Assembly (NCBI GenBank): GCA_050258555.1
Contig: JBLMZA010000011.1
Location: forward strand, 1 to 36,629
Source of the DNA: CAISDA01 sp050258555
GTDB lineage: Bacteria; Bacteroidota; Ignavibacteria; UBA10030; UBA8401
Length of the DNA: 36,629 nucleotides
Direction of reading: 5' to 3'
In this document: positions 26,056 through 32,174 of the stretch, piece after piece
How the letters are laid out: each line of letters begins with the position of its first letter
Numbering within the stretch: position 1 is the stretch's first letter
Translations under genes and position numbers: made by a program
The notes under the pieces: generated by a model
What the model saw: the letters and a program-made list of their open reading frames with translations, nothing else
Told to the model about the DNA's origin: nothing
Databases searched by the model: none

Positions 26056-26085
26056 ATTGTTTTAATGGAAAATTCTTCCAATATT
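26056..26085 (+). promoter_or_regulatory. 30-bp conserved element / promoter candidate, copy A
   Basis: This 30-base stretch begins ATTGTTTTAATGG and ends CAATATT; it matches 27 of 30 positions with 32100-32129. It can be read as a promoter with TTGTTT (26057-26062), a 17-base spacer and AATATT (26080-26085), upstream of the acyl-CoA carboxylase gene. Conservation of the spacer, not only the hexamers, suggests a protein-binding site as well. A TATATT at 26150-26155 could serve a second, nearer promoter. Confidence 0.55.
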
Positions 26086-26200
26086 CTTTCGCCGGATTGT
26101 GACGGATGAATCGAACGGTCTTTTGATTCATTTTTCGGGAAAAAATCCGTATATTCCTAGCCGCAAATTTCCACGTATTGTTGAACAGGAAGGACCTATT

Positions 26201-27745
26201 GTGTCGATAAAAACGAAGCTCGTCGATTTTCTCAAACGCAAACTCAACCTCAGCCAAGGCGGAGGAGAACAGGCAATTCAAAAGCAGATCGCCATGGGCA
26301 AGATGACCGCCAGAGAGCGCATCAAAGAGCTGCTTGATCCCGAAAGTTTTCATGAATATGACCTGTTGGTCGAGCACAAGTGCTCGGATTTCAATATGGA
26401 CAAGAAACGGCTGCCGGCCGACGGCGTCATCACCGGCACGGGCATGATCGGCAGCCGTCCGGTGGGCGTCTTTGCGCAGGATTTCACGGTCGCCGGCGGC
26501 TCACTGGGCCTCGCGCATGCGCGCAAGATCACGAAGGTGATGGACCATGCCATGAAAATGGGCATGCCCCTGATCGGCATCAACGATTCGGGCGGAGCCA
26601 GGATCCAGGAAGGCGTCAATTCGCTGGCAGGCTACGGAGAAATCTTTTACCGCAACACGATCGCCTCGGGCGTCATTCCGCAGCTCTCGGTGATCCTCGG
26701 TCCGTGCGCCGGAGGCGCGGTCTATTCGCCGGCTCTCACCGATTTCGTCTTCGTCGTCGACAAGATCTCGAAGATGTTCATCACCGGACCCGAAGTGATC
26801 AAGACCGTGCTTGGCGAAGAAATTTCGATGGAGGATCTGGGCGGTGCGCGCGTGCAGACGGAACTCACGGGCAATGCGCACTTCTTTGCCGAGTCGGAAA
26901 TGGAATGCCTCGCTCAGATCAAGCGTCTGCTCTCGTTCATTCCCTGGAGCAGCCGCGAACCCGCGCAGGCTCTGGCGCCCAAGCCGCCGAAGACGTCGTT
27001 CGACATCGAACACATCATTCCTTCCGAATCGAACAAGCCATATGACATCCGCAACGTGATCCGCTCGATTGTCGACAGCTCGGACTTCCTTGAGGTGCAG
27101 GAGCGCTGGGCGGCCAATATCGTCATCGGCTTTGCGCGCATCGAGGGCCGCACGGTCGGCATCATCGGCAATCAGCCTCTGGTGATGGCCGGCGTGCTCG
27201 ACGTCGATTCGTCGGACAAGGCGGCGCGCTTCATCCGCTACTGCGACGCCTTCAACATTCCCCTGGTGACGTTCGTCGATCTTCCGGGCTACCTGCCCGG
27301 CATCGACCAGGAGCATGCGGGCGTCATCCGCCACGGGGCGAAGCTTCTCTACTCGTACAGCGAAGCCACCGTGCCGAAAGTCACCGTCATTCTGCGCAAG
27401 GCCTACGGCGGAGGATACATCGCCATGTGCTCGCGGCATTTGGGCGCCGACTTCGTCTTTGCCTGGCCCACGGCCGAGATTGCGGTGATGGGTCCCGAAG
27501 GCGCAGCCAACATCATTTTCCGAAGCGAGATCATGGGAGCCGACAATCCCGATGAGATGCGCAAGAAGAAGGTGCAGGAGTATACCGAAAAATTTTCCAA
27601 TCCCTATGTCGCCGCGGCAAACGGGCATATCGACGCCGTCATTCCGCCGCAGGAGACGCGGGCATCGATCAGCCATTCGCTGCGCGTGGCGATGACGAAG
27701 CAGGATCTTCGTCCCGCACGCAAGCACGGCATTCCGCCCTTCTAA
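26201..27745 (+). CDS. Acyl-CoA carboxylase, carboxyltransferase (beta) subunit
   Basis: The 514-residue product starts at a GTG preceded by AGGAAGGA at six bases; the frame is open to 26099 without family similarity. It has both crotonase-like halves of the biotin-dependent carboxyltransferase: KMTARERIKELLDPESF near the start, GINDSGGARIQEGVNSL (127-142), the oxyanion block GPCAGGAVYSPALTDF (167-182), and the second-half blocks VDLPGYLPGIDQEH (359-372) and RKAYGGGYIAMCSRHLGAD (399-417). The enzyme transfers carboxyl from biotin to propionyl- or acetyl-CoA. At the position that is Asp in propionyl-CoA carboxylases (AYGGAYDVM) this protein has Ile407, so substrate use may be broader or shifted. 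The biotin carrier gene follows; no biotin carboxylase gene is in the window. Confidence 0.93.
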   Translation: MSIKTKLVDFLKRKLNLSQGGGEQAIQKQIAMGKMTARERIKELLDPESFHEYDLLVEHKCSDFNMDKKRLPADGVITGTGMIGSRPVGVFAQDFTVAGGSLGLAHARKITKVMDHAMKMGMPLIGINDSGGARIQEGVNSLAGYGEIFYRNTIASGVIPQLSVILGPCAGGAVYSPALTDFVFVVDKISKMFITGPEVIKTVLGEEISMEDLGGARVQTELTGNAHFFAESEMECLAQIKRLLSFIPWSSREPAQALAPKPPKTSFDIEHIIPSESNKPYDIRNVIRSIVDSSDFLEVQERWAANIVIGFARIEGRTVGIIGNQPLVMAGVLDVDSSDKAARFIRYCDAFNIPLVTFVDLPGYLPGIDQEHAGVIRHGAKLLYSYSEATVPKVTVILRKAYGGGYIAMCSRHLGADFVFAWPTAEIAVMGPEGAANIIFRSEIMGADNPDEMRKKKVQEYTEKFSNPYVAAANGHIDAVIPPQETRASISHSLRVAMTKQDLRPARKHGIPPF

Positions 27746-27772
27746 CCGAGAACGCACATCACACACAGACAC

Positions 27773-28078
27773 ATGACCATGGAAGAATTGATTATTGACG
27801 ATACGCCGTATGAGACGCTCTACACCGAGAAGTACAGGAAGCGGAAGCCCTGGCAGCCGCACGATCCGAAGCGTGTGACGGCGTTCATTCCCGGCACCAT
27901 CTGCGATGTGCAGGTGCGGGCCGGGCAGACGGTGAAAACAGGCGACACGCTCTTTGTCTTCGAAGCAATGAAGATGATCAACACCGTCAAGGCGGCGGAA
28001 TCAGGAACGGTGAAAGCCGTGCATGTCACCGCCGGCGCGATGGTATCAAAAGGCCAGCTGCTGGTTGAATTTCAATGA
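27773..28078 (+). CDS. Biotin carboxyl carrier protein of an acyl-CoA carboxylase
   Basis: This is a compact 101-residue protein made of one biotinyl/lipoyl-attachment domain (about 35-101). The biotinylation motif EAMKM is at 64-68 with Lys67 as the attachment site, flanked by the usual GTICDVQVRAGQTVKTGD and GAMVSKGQLLVEF. An in-frame ATG two codons downstream (27779) is an equally good start. It lies 27 bases after the beta-subunit gene and would carry carboxybiotin between a separately encoded biotin carboxylase and that subunit. The short N-terminus, without the long Pro/Ala linker of AccB, resembles carriers encoded beside propionyl-CoA carboxylase-type beta subunits in FCB bacteria. 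Confidence 0.92.
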   Translation: MTMEELIIDDTPYETLYTEKYRKRKPWQPHDPKRVTAFIPGTICDVQVRAGQTVKTGDTLFVFEAMKMINTVKAAESGTVKAVHVTAGAMVSKGQLLVEFQ

Positions 28079-28092
28079 TGGAGAGATGAAGC

Positions 28093-28398
28093 ATGAAGCA
28101 CTATCTGCTGATCTATGAAGTGGGACCGGAGTATCTGGAGCGAAGAGGAGAATTCAGAAGCGAGCACTTGGCGCTCGGCTGGAAGTCGCACGAGAGAGGC
28201 GAACTCGTCTTGGGCGGCGCGCTCGCCGATCCGGTCGATCAGGCAATTCTGTTGTTCAAGGGCGAGGGCCCCGAAGTCGCCGAGGCGTTCGCCAATGCCG
28301 ATCCCTATGTGAAGAACGGCCTCATCAGGCGCTGGAGTGTGCGCCCGTGGACAACCGTGATCGGGGACCTGGCGTCGAATCCGATCAAGCCCGCATAA
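28093..28398 (+). CDS. YciI-like (YCII-related domain) protein
   Basis: The 101-residue protein has the ferredoxin-like YCII-related pattern: YLLIYEVGPEYLERRGEFRSEH with the conserved R and H, GELVLGGALADP, and DPYVKNGLIRRWSVRPW. YciI family members are small dimeric proteins, some with hydrolytic or dehalogenase-like activity through a His-Asp pair; the function of this one is unknown. It begins 14 bases after the biotin carrier gene, with GGAGA upstream, so it is very probably part of the carboxylase operon. A long hairpin lies 30 bases downstream. Confidence 0.85.
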   Translation: MKHYLLIYEVGPEYLERRGEFRSEHLALGWKSHERGELVLGGALADPVDQAILLFKGEGPEVAEAFANADPYVKNGLIRRWSVRPWTTVIGDLASNPIKPA

Positions 28399-28428
28399 CA
28401 CGCGTCGTTTCCTTCCGCAGAATCTGCC

Positions 28429-28462
28429 GGATGCCGGCGCGTATAGACACGCGCCGGCATCC
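28429..28462. terminator. Perfect 14-bp GC-rich hairpin downstream of the carboxylase operon
   Basis: GGATGCCGGCGCGT (28429-28442) is perfectly complementary to ACGCGCCGGCATCC (28449-28462) across a six-base loop. There is no T tract after it, so it is not a classical intrinsic terminator; it may stabilise the 3' end of the operon mRNA or assist Rho-dependent ending. Confidence 0.5.
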
Positions 28463-28574
28463 TCTCCTCTCCGAATTGAAATTGCCGCCCCGATCCTTTT
28501 CCATCATCAGATTCAGCCCATCGAGTGTGAATGACGCTTGTTGGGGCAAGGGTCGCCTTCGGCATCGGAAAATA

Positions 28575-28588
28575 TTAGAACATTCTAA
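28575..28588. promoter_or_regulatory. Inverted repeat / operator candidate
   Basis: TTAGAACATTCTAA has two perfect six-base arms around CA and ends one base before the -35 hexamer of the metallopeptidase promoter. Such placement is typical of a repressor or activator site; the binding protein is unknown. Confidence 0.45.
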
Positions 28589-28589
28589 C

Positions 28590-28618
28590 TTGACATTCAT
28601 CGCCGGGGATGCTAGCAT
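28590..28618 (+). promoter_or_regulatory. Promoter candidate of the metallopeptidase gene
   Basis: A consensus TTGACA (28590-28595) is followed after 17 bases by TAGCAT (28613-28618). It is the only perfect sigma-70 -35 hexamer I noted in an intergenic region here. The start codon is 100 bases downstream. Confidence 0.5.
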
Positions 28619-28717
28619 GGGCACACCAGTCTTTTTCCCCGGCCGGCTTCCTCTTCCGCTTCGATATCGTCTGCACACACGACAGGCCGTACCAACATAC
28701 AACCATAGGGAGGAACT

Positions 28718-30607
28718 ATGCGGGCATCTGTTCGGCAGTATGTTCCCTGGATTCTCCTCTTTCTTATCGGAGCGCCATATGGGGCGCTCTGCCAGGGCGC
28801 GTTTTTCAATTATTCGAAATATCTGACCGGGCCGCCGTCAACGCTCTCCGTCTGGATTGAGTCGGTGAACCGGACGACCGGCGCGGCTTCGGTCAACGGC
28901 GTGGATATGGGCGCGCTCGCCGGGCCGTTCGAATGGCTCTGGGGAGACGGGACGAGCGAGTTCAGCTGGTTTCCGGCGACACACACCTATACCGATCTCA
29001 CGCAGAATTATCATTTGCGCGTCATCTCGCATTACGACGGCGGCGGGCATGATACGGCCGATGCCGTCATGCATTTCGTGCCGCCTTCGATCGCTCCCGT
29101 CGCATTGCCTGCGATGACGGCGGCATTCGTACCGGCATCGATGATCCCGCTCGGCACGAGATTGTATGATCCGCCGGCGGAGCTTGTGCCGTTTGATGAT
29201 TCGTTCTTTCCTGCCGTGCCGCGTTCGACGGTCGAGTATATTCTTTCCATAGCGGCGGCGAAGGAGATGGATTTCACGAATGACAATGTGTATCTTTACA
29301 ACGGGAAGTTCGAACAGTATATGTTCCGTGATCCCGCATTTTCCGGCGCCTACTCGCTCTGGTTTCTTGATCCGGTCTGCTTCGGCGCGGGCGATGACTT
29401 CATCGGAGAGAGGATCGGCTACTCGTCGCTCTTTCACGAGATGGGGCACAACTTCTCGCTCAACACTCCGCCGGTGTACAGCTTCGGCGGCAACACCGAC
29501 GGTCCGGCCAGCTCGATTCTCACCGAGTCGGTGGCGCAGATCTATCAGCATGCGGCCGGCTTCGAGATCATAAACGGGTATCTCGCGCTCGGGCTGCCGG
29601 AGGACGTGATGGTCGACATCAGGCAGGATGTCGTCAATACGATTAAAAACGTCCGCGTTTTCTATGAGCAGTATGTGAGCGCCGGCATGCCCTACACGTC
29701 GTGGGATGTGGAGGGTACTCCGGAGAACGAAGCCTTCGGCACGTTCATGACGATCGCGTATAAATTCTGCGAGCACGCCGAAAGCGCGGGAGAAGGCTAC
29801 CGACAACCCCTCAAGCGTATGATGACGCTTCTGCAGCTCTTCGATGCCGACCTCGGCGCGCGCTATGCAAAGAACGACAACACGGCGGAGGCCGACATAT
29901 TCCGCTCGACGCTCATGGTGACGGCGCTCTCGTTCGCCTTCGAGAGCGATCTGCGGGCGGAGTTCCGCGCACTGAACTTTCCGGTGGATGATGCGACATA
30001 CACCGAGCTCTATACGAAAGCCGTGCCGGTGGAGCTGGTGCGCTTCGAAGCCTCCGTTATGCAGCAGGATGTCGTGCTGTGTTGGAAGACCGCGACGGAA
30101 GTCAACAACTACGGCTTTGAGATCGAGCGGAGCCTGAAGGTTGAGGGAAGCGGAGCATCGTGTGTGTGGACGAAGATCGGCTTCGTCGAAGGCCGGGGCA
30201 CGTCGAACGTGCCGACGACGTACTCGTTTTCGGATCACGGGCTCAGAGGCGGATCGTACGCCTACCGGCTCAGGCAGATCGACCGGGACGGACGTTTTAC
30301 GTATTCCGAGCCGGTCGAATGTACGCTTCGATTGGATGCCGGAGAGTATGCGCTCAGCCGGAATTATCCCAATCCCTTCAATCCCATGACGGAACTGACA
30401 TTCGCCCTGCAGACGCCGGGCCGCGCCCGGCTCGCTGTCTATAATATGCTGGGGGAGGAAGTGGCAACACTCTTTGACCGGCAGACGGAAGCCGGACGGC
30501 TCTATCGTGTCGCATTTGATGGAAGCAGATTTGCAAGCGGCGTGTATCTTGCGGTGCTGCGCGCTTCCGGGCGATATGAGGTGCGCAAGATGACGCTGAT
30601 GAAATAA
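28718..30607 (+). CDS. Secreted zinc metallopeptidase-like protein with T9SS sorting domain
   Basis: This 629-residue protein starts at an ATG behind a strong GGGAGGA site and has a signal peptide ending near residue 26 (YGALCQ). A PKD-like beta domain is suggested by WLWGDGTSEFSWFPATHTYTDL (about 74-94). The central part (about 140-410) has the gluzincin zinc motif HEMGH (240-244) with a downstream Glu270 in LTESVAQIYQH as likely third ligand, resembling M60-like or related peptidases; the exact family is uncertain. Residues about 435-540 form an interdomain beta region (WKTATEVNNYGFEIERS) common in FCB secreted proteins, and about 548-629 is a T9SS sorting domain with LSRNYPNPFNPMTELTF and YNMLGEEVATL. 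Cell-surface export is expected. Possible targets include glycoproteins or host mucins. Confidence 0.83.
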   Translation: MRASVRQYVPWILLFLIGAPYGALCQGAFFNYSKYLTGPPSTLSVWIESVNRTTGAASVNGVDMGALAGPFEWLWGDGTSEFSWFPATHTYTDLTQNYHLRVISHYDGGGHDTADAVMHFVPPSIAPVALPAMTAAFVPASMIPLGTRLYDPPAELVPFDDSFFPAVPRSTVEYILSIAAAKEMDFTNDNVYLYNGKFEQYMFRDPAFSGAYSLWFLDPVCFGAGDDFIGERIGYSSLFHEMGHNFSLNTPPVYSFGGNTDGPASSILTESVAQIYQHAAGFEIINGYLALGLPEDVMVDIRQDVVNTIKNVRVFYEQYVSAGMPYTSWDVEGTPENEAFGTFMTIAYKFCEHAESAGEGYRQPLKRMMTLLQLFDADLGARYAKNDNTAEADIFRSTLMVTALSFAFESDLRAEFRALNFPVDDATYTELYTKAVPVELVRFEASVMQQDVVLCWKTATEVNNYGFEIERSLKVEGSGASCVWTKIGFVEGRGTSNVPTTYSFSDHGLRGGSYAYRLRQIDRDGRFTYSEPVECTLRLDAGEYALSRNYPNPFNPMTELTFALQTPGRARLAVYNMLGEEVATLFDRQTEAGRLYRVAFDGSRFASGVYLAVLRASGRYEVRKMTLMK

Positions 30608-30624
30608 TACAAGGGCTCACACGC

Positions 30625-31590
30625 ATGTCACCACATCTCCATTCGAAGACACACACACCACGCCCGGCCGGCCGGTCGATTCTTGTCGTGGGCAGCGCCA
30701 ATATGGATCTTGTCGTTTCCGTCGGACGGCATCCGAAACCCGGCGAGACGCTCTTCGGCGACACATTCGGCATGTTTCCGGGAGGCAAGGGCGCGAATCA
30801 GGCGGTGTGCTGTGCGAAGCTCGGCGCCGATGTCCGCTTCATCGGCAAAATCGGACGCGATGTCTTCGGCGGCGCGCTTGTGCGCTCGCTGGAAAAGGAG
30901 GGCGTGCACTTGGAGGGCCTGCTTGAGGATCCCAAATCGCCGACGGGAACGGCGCTCATCACCGTCGATGCCGACGGCCAGAATGAGATCATCGTCGTTT
31001 CCGGCAGCAATATGGAATTGACGCCGCGCGATCTCCTGAAGCACCGGCATCTTTTCGAATCGGCGGCGATCGTGCTCGTGCAATTGGAAATTCCGGTCGG
31101 GACGGTGGAAGCCGCACTGCGCCAGGCAAAGAAGCGGAAGGCCGTGACGATCCTGAATCCGGCGCCGGCGTGCGCGCTTGCTCCGGAACTCCTGGCGTTG
31201 AGCGATTTCATCACGCCCAATGAAACCGAGCTGGAAATCCTGACCGGCAGGAGCGTCCGCACGGTTGCGGATGCCGAATCCGCCTCGGCCTGCCTGCTGG
31301 AAGCCGGGGCGCGCAACGTCATCGTCACATTGGGCAGTGAAGGCTGCGTCTGGGTGACGAACGAGGGCGCATGCCGCGTGCCGGCCCGCCGCGTGCGCGT
31401 GGTCGATACGACAGCGGCCGGCGACGCATTCAACGGCGGATTCGCCTGTGCGCTTCTGAAGGGATGGGATGTGCCGGCCTCGCTGCGCTTTGCACGGGAC
31501 GTCGCGGCCTGCGCCGTGATGAAAATGGGGGCGCAGGCATCGATGCCGACCGCACGGAGGGTGAAGCAGCTGCAGGCATCCGGGACTTAA
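30625..31590 (+). CDS. rbsK: Ribokinase (PfkB family)
   Basis: The 321-residue protein is a PfkB carbohydrate kinase with ribokinase features: VVGSANMDLVVSVGRHPKPGE at the start of the domain, GGKGANQAV (53-61), the NPAPA block (178-182), TPNETELEILTG (197-208) and the anion-hole/catalytic motif DTTAAGDAFNGG (261-272) with Asp267 as base. It would phosphorylate ribose or a related sugar at O5. The first 18 residues, rich in His, Pro and Ser, exceed the usual ribokinase start; no better internal start is visible. It follows the metallopeptidase gene by 17 bases, which may be chance. Its stop shares TTAA with the convergent TPR gene. Confidence 0.88.
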   Translation: MSPHLHSKTHTPRPAGRSILVVGSANMDLVVSVGRHPKPGETLFGDTFGMFPGGKGANQAVCCAKLGADVRFIGKIGRDVFGGALVRSLEKEGVHLEGLLEDPKSPTGTALITVDADGQNEIIVVSGSNMELTPRDLLKHRHLFESAAIVLVQLEIPVGTVEAALRQAKKRKAVTILNPAPACALAPELLALSDFITPNETELEILTGRSVRTVADAESASACLLEAGARNVIVTLGSEGCVWVTNEGACRVPARRVRVVDTTAAGDAFNGGFACALLKGWDVPASLRFARDVAACAVMKMGAQASMPTARRVKQLQASGT

Positions 31591-31943
31591 TCGAAATACC
31601 AGTCGGACGGATTCGTCCATTCGCGGCTGAAGCCGCTTTTGGCGAACGACGTATAGAGCTCGTGCGCACGAAGGAAGGACAGCGCGGGATCGGACTGGAT
31701 CGTCTCGAGATCCGTGAAATTGTTCGTGACGGCGATGTGAAGATGACGTATGGAGAGGGTCGGATCCTGCTTCAGCGAGTAGCAGCAGGCAAGGCCGTAG
31801 TGTGCATATTTGAATCCGGGAACGACTTCGAGGGCTTCCGTGAAATTCCTGATTGCTTCATCGACGTTTCCCGATGCTGATTTCCGACGGCCCTTGTCGC
31901 ACAAGTAACTGGCCGATTTGTATTCGCGTTCACCGATAACCAT
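31587..31943 (-). CDS. Small TPR-repeat protein
   Basis: The 118-residue protein contains about two tetratricopeptide repeats (GNVDEAIRNFTEALEVVPGFKYAHYGLACCY, about 25-55, and a degenerate second copy), followed by TIQSDPALSFLRAHELYTSF, which resembles the C-terminal TPR-like element found in many small FCB proteins. A strong GGAGGAATAA sequence lies directly before the ATG. It lacks a signal peptide, so it is a cytoplasmic protein-interaction module of unknown partner. It converges with the ribokinase gene, overlapping it by four bases. Confidence 0.82.
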   Translation of the reverse strand: MVIGEREYKSASYLCDKGRRKSASGNVDEAIRNFTEALEVVPGFKYAHYGLACCYSLKQDPTLSIRHLHIAVTNNFTDLETIQSDPALSFLRAHELYTSFAKSGFSREWTNPSDWYFD

Positions 31944-32099
31944 TTATTCCTCCAGCAGTGATACTGTCTCATTGAGTGATAAATAATTCAACCGTGAAAA
32001 CCGTCCGAACCATGCAGCAGTGACTCTGGGAAAAAAATAGCGAAAACATTCCTGAGAAACAACCGAGTTTCCCGCCTCTTCAGAACGCCTTCCATCGGA

Positions 32100-32129
32100 A
32101 TTGTTTTAATGGCAATTTCTTTCAATATT
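32100..32129 (+). promoter_or_regulatory. 30-bp conserved element / promoter candidate, copy B
   Basis: This 30-base stretch matches the element at 26056-26085 at 27 of 30 positions. TTGTTT (32101-32106), 17 bases and AATATT (32124-32129) can act as a promoter; the start of the DUF5916 gene is 46 bases downstream. Confidence 0.55.
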
Positions 32130-32174
32130 GTGCGATATCCTTTTTTTCGATGAAAGAACAACGCATGAGGCATT

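Larger units (their letters stand above)
28399..28717. other. Intergenic region with hairpin, palindrome and promoter
   Basis: This 319-base region between the YciI-like gene and the metallopeptidase gene holds a long perfect hairpin, a TTAGAA-CA-TTCTAA palindrome and a TTGACA promoter, each listed separately. No protein-coding gene is supported in it on either strand. Confidence 0.6.

Noticed and set aside
26066..26080. Inverted repeat TGGAA-N5-TTCCA inside the 30-bp element
   Set aside because: The arms are perfect in copy A but not kept in copy B, so symmetry is probably not the conserved property.
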